DNA from: Lumnitzera littorea
Taxonomy: Eukaryota; Streptophyta; Magnoliopsida; Myrtales; Combretaceae
Assembly: GCA_024138015.1 (NCBI GenBank)
Contig: JAMXBB010000007.1
Span: forward strand, 69,936,798 to 70,000,797
Direction of reading: 5' to 3'
Length of the DNA: 64,000 nt
In this document: positions 1 to 10,985 of the stretch, piece by piece
Layout of the letters: each line of letters starts with the position of its first letter
How positions within the stretch are numbered: the stretch's first letter is position 1
Translations under genes and position numbers: made by a program
The notes under the pieces: model-generated
The model's input: the letters and a program-made list of their open reading frames with translations, nothing else
The model's database searches: none
Told to the model about the DNA's origin: nothing

Positions 1-280
1 TTACATTCGACTATAATTTTATTGCTATTGTGTAATATTTACCTATTTTATAGGTTTACGTTTACGATTTTAGGGTCTCAAGCAATTTTGAGCTTGGTTT
101 CGATTAATGATGCATAAACGAGTTTTAGGGTTTTGATAAGTTCCGAAGGTTTTGTTATCGGTGTTATATTTGATTCATTAAACTTCATATTCTTTTATTA
201 TCATTCGCCTTATCGATTTATTGTAAAACACTCGGACTCGAGTTAAGGTTCAACTATTGTTTTTCCTAGGGTTTACAGCT
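1..280. other. Unclassified AT-rich left edge
   Basis: I see no coding region and no match to the other repeats in this window. The stretch is AT-rich with short T runs. Because the neighbours to the right are LTR pieces, it is probably part of an older element that extends out of the window, but that is inference. Confidence 0.3.
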
Positions 281-1139
281 ACCCCCCCACCCCTCCTTAA
301 TTGTACAAAACCGACTCCCCTGAAGCCCTACAACTCCTCACAACGTTGACACCTTAACTAACAAAGCCCTTAACGTCCACAAATTCAATAGCCAACAAGA
401 TCGACCCATGCTGACCCCTTTAACGCTAACATGCCACAATCCGAACCCACAGCTCCCTAATGCAACTAACTGTCCACATCATTCAATCGCCAAAGTCGAA
501 TTCCACACTGATAGCCCCTAACTGAAACAAATAACAAGCAGCCAAATCTTACAAAGCCGAATGTTTATGTTGCCACAATGCCTACACACGCTGCCAAACA
601 TAATTCACTAACATCCTAACCAAATCCACAATCTCTCGCCTAACATGTTAACCGAAGCCTATGCATACCAAACATGCCGTAGCAATTGAAATTCAATAAA
701 TCAATCGTACGCCACTTCACACTCGCATTTCTAAGCCTTGATCCCTTGCAAAATCTTCACACTCTGTTCGTAACATATAATTCCCTAACTTACACACGCT
801 AAATAGCACTTAGACACACCCTACACTCTGACCGTTGACCCCTCATACTTGAACAACAACACAACACGAACCCATTACCTAACCAAGCCATGACCATAGC
901 ACATTCAATCGATTCCCCTAGACAGCCCCCTGACGAATAGCAACATAGCAGTACGTCTATAACCAACGAAGCTCTATCCCTCGTCCTCAATTCACTAAAA
1001 AACATCCCAACACTTGTCATACACTAACGCAACACATGAAGACATAATACACATGCACGAGCCACTTTGCGATCACATGAGATCCACCACTTATGATCAC
1101 AATGCATCGTTAACATGTAAGAACATGCACAACTTGATG
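281..1139. other. A/C-rich unclassified stretch
   Basis: Composition shifts abruptly to A/C-rich on the plus strand, starting at a C run near 282-295. The only open frames are short and resemble nothing. Similar A/C-rich blocks occur inside the C-family LTRs (about 32990-33480 and 49440-49700), so this may be LTR sequence of a related element. I cannot show a direct match by eye. Confidence 0.3.
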
Positions 1140-2174
1140 TGTAGGTAAAAATTGTTATTTTGTTATTTATTTATTTTATTAGTTAGTTCAATTATTTTTA
1201 CTAATTTATTTATTTATTTTAAGCATAGGTTTTTTTTATTATTATTTTCATATTGCGTGTATTTTTTGAATAATCACAATTTTTAATAAAATTTAGTTAA
1301 ATTACGTTTTTTTGTAAAATCATGTTCTTTTTTTAAATAAGCATGTCTACTAGATACGTATCTTGCAATTAAGATTTAGAAAAGATATATACGAAATACA
1401 TATTTTGTAGTTCGGATTTAGAAAAGATACGTATGAAGATACGTATCTATAGCATATCTTAGTAGATTTTGCATTTAGGATTTAAGAAAGATGCCTTTTG
1501 ATACGTAGTGATTTTTTAAAAAAAATAAAAAAAGTCATAACTAGGATTTTCAAAAAGATTTAATTAGTTAAGGTTTTCTTAGATTCATGAAATTATCTTT
1601 CTTAGTTTTTTTTTTAAATAAATGATCAAATAAACGTAAACCTGGCTTGATTTTCAAAATAAAAAGAATCCACCCACTAAATATTTTATAAAAAAAAAGA
1701 ACTATGTTAATTTGATCATGACTAGCAAATACACAAGCACCTTCGAGCAACTGTATTAAAAAAAGGTTTTCCTTTTTCTTAGAAACTCGTAATAAAAAAA
1801 TAATAAAAATTCATTTTAGTAATCTTTTGCATATTTGCATATATTTTAAGTATTTTTAGAAAATTATAAAAATAAAGCCTATCAATTTTTCTTTAGCTTT
1901 TACATGGTGACTTAGCCTTAATAAGTTAGCCTTCGAACCTGATTTTTTGTAGTTTAATTTTCCAAAAATTATTTTTTAGAAAATACGTAGATCAATAGCC
2001 AAATTAGGGTTTTCCCACCCTAAAACCCTAATTTATTAGTCAAACTGGTTGATTGCTCTAATTTTTAAAAAAAATTTTAGAAAAATATTTCCTTAATTTT
2101 ATGTCAAGTAATCTATATTAAGCGAGCTGGACTTAATACAAATTAAGTTAAGGAAAACCAAAATAAGGCTTGAC
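1140..2174 (+). repeat. A-family LTR fragment, plus orientation
   Basis: Reverse-complement similarity to the LTR at 41345-46440 runs to the end. It includes AGATACGTATCT-type motifs (1355-1450) and the terminal stretch around 2084-2174, which ends in GGCTTGACA; the other A-family copies end in GGCTCGACA. The left limit is uncertain: TGTAGG at 1140 could be a start, but the TATA/minisatellite part of the LTR is missing. It may be the 3' LTR of an element lying off the left edge. It abuts the S-type LTR fragment and probably inserted into it. Confidence 0.55.
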
Positions 2175-2800
2175 ATCACGATATTGACTTAGGCCAGATT
2201 TCAATAGAATAGGTTGAGAGACAATTCTATTAAATAAATCTAATTCATTGGAATACCTTACTCATGGTAGTAGAGATATTATTAGGAAAGTTACTGCATT
2301 CTTAGGAAAGTTGACAATTTAACATATTGTTAATGCAATCCGAGTTGGTTGTAAATTCAGAAGAGATTTTAATAGGCACAATTAGGATTAAAGGTAAGTA
2401 ATTCTAAGAAGAATGCTTACATGCTAGTGATTCCCTACAGATAACAATCATTAGGATAAGATTAATGGTGATATTATGATAAGTAGTGAAGTAAGTTTGC
2501 TTATTAAGTGTGGTGTTAGTGATTGTTTTGTAACCACTGTGTTAGTTGGCATTAGTTTGTAGATTAGTATAGTTTAGGTAGTAAATTAGATATTTTAATC
2601 TTTTCATCGCTTGATAAATTTCGTTACTAGATCACAAGAAGATTAATTAGTACTAGTACTTGTATTCGTTCCCAATAGAAATGACCTTATACTCATCCAT
2701 ACTATAAAATGATAGATACACTTACCTATTAAACCAAGTTAAGAATAGAATATAGGTTTATAAATTGTAAAACTCGGAAGCTCTATTTAAAGGTAATCCA
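2175..2800 (+). repeat. S-family LTR, 3' part
   Basis: This stretch matches 56490-57116, the last 627 bp of the solo LTR at 55451-57116, almost throughout: GACTTAGG near the start, the AGACAATTCTATT block, and AAACTCGGAAGCTC at the end. The 5' 1 kb of the LTR is absent, replaced by the A-family fragment. The LTR ends at CA (2799-2800) and then abuts integrase coding sequence of element X, so the S element had inserted into, or deleted, the upstream part of X. Confidence 0.75.
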
Positions 2801-2802
2801 AA

Positions 2803-2975
2803 TATCTGGTCAAGGAGAAGAGACTGTATATACCTAACTATTCTATACGTAAGTTATTAGTTATAGAAGCTCATAGTAGAGGATTATTATGGCATTTTGG
2901 TGAAACCAAAACTGATGATCTATTAGAAGAAAATTTTTTCTAGCCTAATATGGTCAAGAATGTCCATAAGGCCAT
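2803..2975 (+). pseudogene. Element X integrase, zinc-binding (H2C2) part
   Basis: The plus frame reads KEKRLYIPNYSIRKLL, then EAHSRGLLWHFGETKTDDLL, then FF*PNMVKNVHKA. This is the N-terminal HHCC domain of a chromovirus-type Ty3/Gypsy integrase. The two histidines are present. The conserved FFWP tryptophan is a stop. The two cysteines lie beyond the insertion at 2976 and resume at 21985 in the same frame, where both have become tyrosine (SYEVYQ). The protein is therefore broken by the 19-kb A-family complex, and its upstream RT/RNase H part is replaced by the S LTR. Confidence 0.85.
2971..2975. repeat. Target-site duplication, left copy (GCCAT)
   Basis: GCCAT directly precedes the first LTR base. 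The right copy is ACCAT at 21980-21984, differing by one transition. Removing the complex and one copy restores the reading frame of the integrase across the junction, which independently supports these boundaries. Confidence 0.85.
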
Positions 2976-3087
2976 TATTGAGCCCTATTTTGATTTTCTT
3001 TATTTAACTTATATTAAACCCAACCCGCTTAATATAAATTACTCAACATTAAATTAAGGAAATATTTTCCTTAAAAAATTTTAAAAA

Positions 3088-3100
3088 TTGGAGTCGCCAA
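3088..3100 (-). promoter_or_regulatory. PBS-like motif inside U5 of LTR1
   Basis: On the minus strand this reads TTGGCGACTCCAA, the same first bases as the tRNA-Arg-type PBS (TGGCGACTCCA) that lies outside the LTR. It sits about 112 bp inside the LTR end. Related copies are at 20014-20026 and 41459-41471; LTR2 has a decayed version near 12026. Its function is unknown. Confidence 0.5.
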
Positions 3101-3884
3101 CCAATTTAATTGGTAAAAAAAATAAAATAAAATGAAAACCCTAATTTTGATCACTAGTTTGCAAATATTCTAAAAAAAATTAATTTTTAGAAAATTGAAT
3201 TAGAAAACCAGGTTTGAGGGTTAACCTATTAAAACTAAGTCACCATGTGAAAATTAAAAAAAAAAATTGATAGGCTTTTTTGTAATTATTCTTAAAAATA
3301 TTTAAAATACATCTAAATTCACAAAAATAACTAAAAATGATTTTTATTTTTTTATTACGAGTATCTCTAAAAAAGGAAAAAAATTCGTTTTTAATGATTA
3401 CCCCAAAAATGACTACATATCCGCTAATCGAGATCAAACTGGTGATAATTCTTTTTTCTTTATAAATTTTTAGTAGGTAAGTTATTTTTATTTTAAAAAC
3501 CAAGCCATGTTTATATTTTTATCAATTTATTATTTTAAGATAAAAACCTAAAAAAATTTATTTCGTCTGAATTAAACAAAAACCCTAAATAACTATTATT
3601 TAAAAAAAATAACTCAATTTACTTTTTTTCTTAAAAAAAAACCCTATATGTCAAAAATATATATTTTTTATTAAAAAATGATTTTTTAAGAAAAACCTAA
3701 TTCAACTAAAAAAATTACAAAATAAATAATAAAAAAAACCTGCACTTAAATAAAAAATTAATTAATAAAGGAAAAGAAAAATAAATAACTGGTAAAGAAA
3801 ATTAATAGAACTAAAATAAATAAAATAAAATGATAATAAAAAATTACTAAAAATTTTAACTAACATCTAATCGTCGGAGTTGGT

Positions 3885-4640
3885 CGAGTGTATGGGCAAC
3901 ACTAGGGCGTAAGTGGGCGTATGTTAGGCGACGATGGACATACGTTGGGTGAAGGTAGGCGTATGCTGGGTGAGCGTGGGCGTATGCTGGGCGAGCAAGG
4001 GCATGCGCTGACCGAGTAAAGGTGTGCGCTAGGCAACAGTGGGCATGTGTAAGGCAAGTCACGGGCGATAATAAATGAGCCAGGGGCGTGCAATGGGCGA
4101 CATCGGGCGTGCACGGGTGAGTCATGGGCGACAGTGGGTATACATTGGAGTGATTAGGCGGTGACTCAAGGCAAGTACCGGTGAGACTAGGTGATGCTTG
4201 GGTGAAGCGTAGGTGACTACGGGCAATAGTAGACGAGCACAGGTATGGTTGTGTAAGCGAGGGGCATACGATGGGTGACCACCGGCGAGTATGAGCACTA
4301 GCTTGGGTGCTATTAGGCATAGGCGAAGGTGACGATGGTAATGTTATGGGCGCTACGAGCAATGGCTTAGGCATGTAGTGGCGAGACATGGGTAGTGACT
4401 CGGCGACAATGGGCAATGATTTAGTCATCAGTAACGGTAGTTATAGACTTTAGTAGCGGTGATTGTGGTATGTGTGTGCAATGGTGACACTGTGATGATT
4501 GTAGTGGTGTATGATGGTAGCATACGTATGTGGGTGGTGGCACGTAATGATGGCGTATGTGGTGTAGGTGGTAGCACATGACGGTAGCGAGCATGGTATG
4601 GGTAGTGGCGTATGGTAGTGTGTGTAAGAGTGTGATTAGG
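3885..4640 (-). repeat. G-rich minisatellite inside LTR1
   Basis: A degenerate array of roughly 20-30-bp units such as GGGCGTATGCTGGGCGAG (plus strand), grading into GTGGTGGCGTATG-type units. It lies just downstream of the TATA box on the coding strand, so it should be in the transcribed R/U5 part. Reverse-strand open frames through it (rich in Pro, Ser, His, Ala) are by-products of the repeat and are not called as genes. Confidence 0.7.
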
Positions 4641-4680
4641 ATAAGATAAAAAAAAAAACCTAAGTCCCTGGCTAACGTGC

Positions 4681-4729
4681 TATTTATAAGCCCAAAATCG
4701 AATCTTTCCTATCCAAGATACGAAAGATT
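4681..4729 (-). promoter_or_regulatory. LTR1 TATA box and upstream palindrome
   Basis: On the minus strand CTTATAAATA (plus 4681-4690) is a TATA box conserved in all A-family LTRs with a promoter region. Immediately upstream (plus 4701-4729) is an imperfect inverted repeat related to the perfect one in LTR3. This is the expected U3 promoter position; the start site itself is not visible. Confidence 0.6.
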
Positions 4730-5184
4730 TGATTGCAATTCTTCTATGATTTACCCTAACTTCTAAAAACCTTAACTAGTTCGGGCTTTTATTTTTAGGC
4801 CCGACCCGATCTATATTAGATCGGTCGAGCCCAATAACTTAATAAATCTTGATCTTAAGCCCCTAAATTAGATAAATACTTATTCTATATTAGTCGGGCC
4901 TAAAATTAATTAATTCAACCTATCTCGTTACCTGATCTAATAACTTAACTCAATCCAACATGACTCAAGTTGACTTTTCCTATGACCTAACTTAATTTTT
5001 TTTTCTTCTCTTTTTTCTTTTCTTTTTTTCATTTTTTTATTTTTGCTTTTTTTTCTTCTAATTTTTGTTTATTTATTATTATTATTTTTTTTTTATTCTT
5101 CTATTTATTTATTAACCTAGCTTGATTAGAACATTACTACAAAGATAAAAAAGATACCCATTTTTGCTAGACCCAACTTGGCTA

Positions 5185-5302
5185 ATCTGAAGAAAATAGA
5201 ACTCTTCAAGATTAAAACTTTGTTTTGGTGGATAATCCAAAGAAGATAAATCTCTTCAAGATTCCTTTTGGTTTAATCTAAAGAGGATAGATCTCTTCAA
5301 AA
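5185..5302 (-). repeat. Short hairpin repeat array (3 units), internal 1
   Basis: Three units of the GAAGAGGATAGATCTCTTC type at about 40-50-bp spacing. It is the same array as at 14091-14590 (12 units) and 34971-35331 (7 units), here shortened. It lies between the pol remnant and the LTR1 edge, that is, in the 3' untranslated region of the element. Confidence 0.7.
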
Positions 5303-5314
5303 TTTGATTTGATT

Positions 5315-6114
5315 TATGATTCGACACTTCTAAGAACCTAACTTCTAACAACTTCTTCACTTCTTCTTTTATTTTGCAAAGTATATCTAGCCTAAATCGT
5401 CTAAGCTTTTGTCTTTTCAATTTTATTTCCTTCCTAGTTAGCAATTTATGAACTACAATAGACGAATCTAAACCGAACATATCTTCATAAAAGCAAGCAA
5501 ATATATCCAAGTATTCTAATAATAATCGGGACAACTCCTATTTCTAATTATCCATTAGATTACTGCCAATTTTCAAGTTTTGTGGATTTTCCTCTATCCC
5601 CAAATTAATCTCATCCATCGGTTTGTCAATAACCACTCTACCCCGTTCATGTCGATACCAACTCTCCTAAATTTCGTTTGGAGTCTCAATATCATCTTCA
5701 ATGTCTAACCCAGTAGGGCCGAAGGTGATATAGGTACTTTCATCGTTTACATGTGCAAGATATCTATTACATTCATTGTTTTTATTGGATCTGAAGAATA
5801 AAGAAAAAGGACAGCGAATAAATAAAGAAGAATTGATAGAAAGAAAGGAGTGAAATTTATTGAATGGATGAATCCAAATTGCCTGAAATAAAAGGCCTAA
5901 CTAATTGGACTAATTATCGAAATCGAATGTTCCTAATTAATCTAATTTTTCATTTCTAAAGAGACCTATTAATAGGAACGCAAAACCAGTTGCATAGGGA
6001 AACCAGTACACTAATATCTTCTTTCTCATTTGGACTGATGCTGTAGTGCTGATTCAAGGCTTTGGATAGATTGGCTACTTCGGGTTCTTGAACACTAGCT
6101 AATATTAGGAACAT
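5315..6114 (-). pseudogene. Pol fragment: linker and extreme N-terminus of RT, internal 1
   Basis: The minus strand reads VVIDKPMDEINLGIEENPQ, then after a stop RLLLEYLDIFACFYEDMFGL, then QKLRRFRLDILCKIKEEV and KLLEVRFLEVSNH. This is the leader of plant Ty3/Gypsy reverse transcriptase (usually EYxDIFAWSYEDMPGLD, then QKLRR, IKEEV and KLLxxGF). It stops just before the VPVPKKDG region, where the sequence jumps into the hairpin array; RT core, RNase H and integrase are gone. The part at 5766-6114 is linker without clear motifs. Internal 2 has no equivalent, so the two copies have different deletion endpoints. Confidence 0.75.
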
Positions 6115-9094
6115 CTAATGGATGTCCAGAAATTCCATGTGAGCATGTTACTGTTGATCTCCTCTCTTGCTTCTGATTTTAGCCTTCATTTCTTGAATCT
6201 CCTCTTCAATCGACTTATACCTAAGCCCAAATGTTCCAATCTATTGCTTAGGTTGTTTCAAATGACCCCGTGCCCCCTGTCTTGCTTCTTCAATCATGCT
6301 AACTTTATCGAAAATCTACAACCCTAACTCTTCCAATTCTTCATCCTTAACATAAGGAATAGTCAACTCTTTGTAAATCTCGTAATCTTACTCCTCGAGA
6401 ATAGTAACCAATTGCTCATTGGTTATGAATTTCACTTTTTGATGTAGACTGGTCGAAATTACCCCTATTAAATGAATCCACTGTTTTCCTAACAAAAGGT
6501 TGAATGTTTGCGGTATATCTAGAACTTGAAAAGGAATGGTGAACAATTGTGGACTGATCTCGACTTGTAACCCAATTTCTCCAATTATCTCTCTTTTTGA
6601 CCCATCAAAAGCTCTTACTGAAATTAAGCTGGGCTTTATCTCAGTTACATCAACTCTAAGTAAATTTAGTATCACCAAGGGACATACATTCAATGAAGAC
6701 TCATTATCTATTAGAACTCAAGCAACCACTCTCCCTGCACACTTAACCACTATGAAGAGGGGTTTTGTATGCTGGTCTCCTTCTTTACCTAGCTCATCTA
6801 GCAAGAATAAAATTTGATCCATCGCAAATATCGAGTTCACTACCAACCCCAGCTTCTCAATGGAAATCCCTTTGGGTACTTTGACATCTTTCAAAATTTT
6901 AATTAAAGCTTCTCGATGAGTATCTGATGACAACAGCAGGCCCATTAAGGACATTTAGGCTGGTACATTGGCTAGCTAGTCCATTATCTTATACTCGGAG
7001 GCTTTTACTATTTTCTTAACAATGTTTTAATCTTTATCATCCATATCTTCAAAGATCTTTCAAGGAGCCTCTTTTACAATAGACTTCCTCTTGGCTTCCT
7101 CATTCTAATCATAAACTAATCCCAAGTGCGTAAGCCTACTAACCATGGGTGATGAGGCCTTAGTTATCTGATTCACCGCCTGGTAATCCAGAGGTGCTAC
7201 CTTGTAATTCTCCAAGGCTATTGGGACATTGGAAGCAATCTTCTTAGGCTTTCCCAATTCCTTAACCTTCTTAGTCTTCCCGTCATACTCAAAAATCAAC
7301 GGCTTGGGCCTGCCTTCAATTATTCTAACCATTACAACCATCTTCTTGGCTTCTACAATAAGTTTGTCTTCTTCCTCAAATTCTAGACCCCATCTAGTGG
7401 GTGGTGCGTCAACATATACAATAGGTGAACTGGCGTAATCTACCAAATACTCAAACTTCCTTAACGGTTCTCCTAAGGTATCATTCGTCGAATCGTCAGC
7501 TTCATATCTTTTTCTAAGCTCCTTCTGAGTACTTCTCTTTCACGGTTTTGGAATAGTCATAGCCATGATATCAACTTTCTTTATCTTCCCATCCTTCAAT
7601 AACTGATATATTGCCAATCTAGTTCGGGTCCTATCTCTGAGATTCATATTCTGCAAATACTGGCTTGCCTGATATTCTAAGCTATCTCCTTAATAGTGAT
7701 AGGGAGACTATCTAGATCAATCTTCGGCTCAGAAACTTCAGTAATGATCATATTGATTGAGTTTCCATGATTCGACAGAGGGTTGTTACCCACATTAGGA
7801 GTGGGAGTTTGGATGAAATCCAATTGAACCAATTTGGTATCAATAAGATCCTAGATCTTATGTCTGAGTCTCCAACAATGATCTGTAGAGTGCCCCACTT
7901 GCCCTAAATGATAATCACAACGAAGCTCCGGGTTAAAATCTCTTAGTCTTTATCTCTCCCTTGTTATTTTAAACATCAAAAGGTTCTCTTTCCTTAGTTA
8001 TGCAAGAACTTGACTTAAAGGAATGGGAATACGGGTAAACTGTTTTCTTTGTAGGTGATTGTTTTTATTCGGATTTGGCGGGGGATTAGATCCTCCAGTC
8101 ATGGCTACTAAAGCTATGAGTCTGACAAGGTTACCGCTATTGACAACGCTTATGGTAGCTTCTTTAGCTTTGTTGGAAAACCTTGCGAGATGTGTCTTTT
8201 TCTCAACTATTTCAGGATTTGGAAGCCTTCCAGTAACAATAGCTTACTAAATTCAGCACCTTGAGGCTACAATTTCTACAAAGTTGGAGGCGGGATGCCC
8301 AACCAAATGTTGGTAATATAGGCTTCCAAAAGTGTTGATCAAGGCGAAAGTCAAGTCCTTTTCTATCAAGGGTAGAGTCACCCTAACTGCTATGCCTCTC
8401 TATCTCTAAGCATATTCTTTAAAGTTTTCATTGGTTTTCTTTCGTAGATTATTTAGATCCCACATAGACAGGGCCACTTCGATGTTGAATTTATATTGGT
8501 TGTAGAAAGCTTGTGCTAACTTATCTTATGTATCAATTTCATTCAAATCTAGTTAGGCATACTATGTTAAGGTAGGCCCAGTCAAGCTGTCCTGAAAAGT
8601 CTAGATCATCACCTTGTCATACTTCATGTATTTTCCCATTTTCCTAATGTATACCCTAGTGTAGAGATTTAGGCAGCCAGTCCCGTTGTATTTCTCAAAT
8701 TCCGACACTTTAAATCTTTTCGGGAAGTCATCGTCTTCATATGTCAGCAAATTAATCATCCCAATCTATTCAAACCCATTAACCATTTCCAGGGTTTTCA
8801 TTTTCTTGGTCACCTTCTGCATGAACTTGCTTTCATCTTACGATATTTCTCTTCAGTCTCCTTCTTCCATACCTTAGCATTAGGGGTTGATTCTTCATCT
8901 TCCAATTCGGGGGGAGGGGTCATTTCTGCATTCCGATTTGGGTTGACTTAAGATCCTTGTCTGTCATTAAGAATCCCAATAGCTTGAGTGAGAGCCTAAA
9001 TCTGTTTGGCCATCTTATTCATGTTTTCTTCCAAAGTTACTTCTTTCAGGTCAAGCTTAGTTTAATAGATGTTTCTAGTGCCTTAAGTTGACAT
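6115..9094 (-). pseudogene. gag-protease-G-patch polyprotein remnant, internal 1
   Basis: The likely start is the ATG at plus 9092-9094, giving MST followed by a stop. Blocks in minus-strand order: a Glu-rich N-terminus; the gag core (KYMKYDKVMIQTFQDSLTG, then YNQYKF); a zinc knuckle CDYHLGQVGHSTDHCWRL; a charged middle domain (VDYASSPIVYVDAPP); and a retropepsin (VLIDNESSLNVCP, then VRAFDGSKREIIGEI, then LLGKQWIH). The end is a decayed G-patch (FGLRYKS). The protease motif reads DNES where the second copy has DNGS, so the active-site glycine is lost. Several frameshifts and stops are present. Gag would package element RNA and protease would mature it; this copy cannot encode either intact. 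Confidence 0.85.
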
Positions 9095-9469
9095 TTTGGC
9101 CCTAGAACGAGTGAATATTGGGCTTCTAGCTGAGTCTACTTACTTGGACACTATCTTTGAAATCCTACACAAAAACCCAAGTTTTAGACTTTTTGGTACA
9201 TTAAAGATTTTTTTTTCTTCTCTTTTTTATGACTTTTGTTGCTCTATTGTTTGCCTTTTTTGTGTTTTCTTTTTCTTCCTTTTTTTTCCAAATTTTCTTT
9301 TACAAACAAAAAGTCAACTAAACAAATAAATAAATGATAATAATAATAATGAGTAAGAGACTACATAATTAATAAAAATTTTATTTACTAAAGCTGAAAA
9401 TTTATTAATCATAACATGCAACTTATACAACAGACTAAAAGACAAACTCCTAACTAATCTTCCTAAAAA
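9095..9469. other. Non-coding spacer between ORF1 and gag, internal 1
   Basis: T-rich spacer (long T runs at 9205-9300) with no conserved coding blocks. The matching part of internal 2 (18155-18560) is also T-rich. Confidence 0.5.
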
Positions 9470-10985
9470 CTTAAATCTTATATCTACAAGAGCCAACGGA
9501 TCTGGGTAGGACGAGCTTCATCAACTTCCCTCATAAGTCTTCATACTATAACATCCCTTTCTCGAATCTTGCCCCCTCAAGAATTAATTTTCCTTTAATA
9601 ACCTCTCGTTTTTCAGCTTTAACTCTTTAACAATTCTCTTACTTTCTTGGAATTAGGCTTTAACTCTGGCCTGTATGGTATCTCACTAGGCGTACTCGGT
9701 AACTGAAAGACGTGCTGGTTTTGGCCTGTGTCTAAATATGTGTGGGGCTTCATACCGTATCTTTCCAGTCTTCTCTAATTGATCATAAATGAACTACTTA
9801 GTAGCTCGGTATTCTCCGACTTTACCCCTCAAAGTTCTCACATTGACTGTCCTTTTTACTTCTCTCCACTCCTATAACTTTACGAGTTCTGCTATTAGTT
9901 AAATCAAAGTAGTCGTAGGTAGATAAAGATCTTGATAATTTATCATGACAATGTCCAAGGAGTCTCTATAAGCTATCTCTTGAAGTGGATCCAATTGTCT
10001 AGTGATATAAGCTGGGAAGTATCCTGTACAGCCAATAATACCGATAAGGGGGACTCCCGCATAGTCAGCACACCCCAAGACGGCTTGAGTGTAGTAGCTC
10101 CATCTAGCTATCCACATAAAGTCTACTAGCTGCATTTTGTTGACAATTGACATCGATCTATTAAACTGAGTTTCATCTGGTACCTTAAGGTGGTGGGTAA
10201 AGTCATTAATTAGATTCATATTTTCAATCAGAGACTTTTTGAGAAGATTCCCTCCATATCCCTATATGTGATTAAGAAACCATATAGCAAGGATTGTAGG
10301 GTTTGCCGTAAAATAACCGTACCCTTGCTTCTTTAAATAGGTAAGCTTCTTGAACTGTTCTGCTAGTAACGTAGGTATATAGGATTTACCGACTAGGAAT
10401 TAAGTTACTAACTAAGCAACTCTATAATAGACTTGACCATATCTAAAGGGAAATAGCACTGTTCCAAACACTGCTACAATAAATGCATTGACCCTCTTTT
10501 CGGCCCATGATTCATATCCTCTATAGAAAATCTGGTGATACCTCTAGTAGGCATTTGGGTTTGAGAACCACTCCACCAATCTTAGGATGTTGAGACATTT
10601 CTATCCCTCTAAAGATAAGAATGGGGCCAAGGCTGACCTCTTGACTCCCAATAATGTCATGAAAGCTTTCTCAGGCTGCACTCTAAGATCTAGGATAGCT
10701 ATGCCTGCTTCAAGGGGTAAGGCAGTAAGTAGCTGCGAGTACTCTTCTATGGTACGTGCGGGCTAAAGTTGAAAGTTGCAGATTCAGGGTCCTAGTAATT
10801 GATAAGGGCCTAAATTATAGGCCAATGAAGCTAGACTTGCATGAGAGATATGACTGGCCCGATCTTTTTGCAAATGTAGTCTTGCTTGGCCGGCGAGAGT
10901 TGACTCAATCAACCTCTCAAGATGGCTTCAGGGAAGGAATACTTATCCAATTAGACTTCATGGATGGCTTTTGGATTAACAATAC
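9470..10985 (-). pseudogene. Ogre-like upstream ORF (ORF1) remnant, internal 1
   Basis: Decayed coding blocks read upstream of gag on the same strand: ARTIEEYSQLLTALPLE, LRLVEWFSNPNAY, YESWAEKRVNAFIVA, NKMQLVDFMWIARWSY, then DYAGVPLIGIIGCTGYF and RQLDPLQEIAYRDSL. A coiled-coil-like tail follows (ESKRIVKELKLKNERLLKEN). The VPLIGxxG...RQL pattern and the TIEEY start resemble the plant domain I recall as DUF7745, common in retroelement ORFs. An extra ORF upstream of gag is a known mark of Ogre-type elements; its biochemical role is not established. Many stops are present. Internal 2 keeps only the C-terminal third. Confidence 0.6.

Larger units (their letters stand above)
2976..5120 (-). repeat. 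LTR1 of the A-family complex
   Basis: Similar to LTR2 and LTR3 over the whole length. On the coding (minus) strand the order is: T-rich start, palindrome and TATA box, minisatellite, A-rich zone, then the end at plus 2976 (TATTGAGCC, for the usual TGTCGAGCC). The coding-strand 5' end is missing: the deletion removes the TGTAGACACC start and the adjacent polypurine tract, so LTR sequence passes directly into internal DNA near 5120-5130. Confidence 0.8.

Noticed and set aside
1140..1160. Clear 5' end of an A-family LTR at TGTAGG
   Set aside because: Only the first five bases agree with TGTAGACACC, and the promoter part of the LTR is absent, so the end is left uncertain.
3856..4428. 190-residue reverse-strand open frame rich in Pro, Ser, Ala, His
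   Set aside because: It lies entirely in the LTR minisatellite, uses one repeat unit over and over, and is not kept in LTR2 or LTR3.
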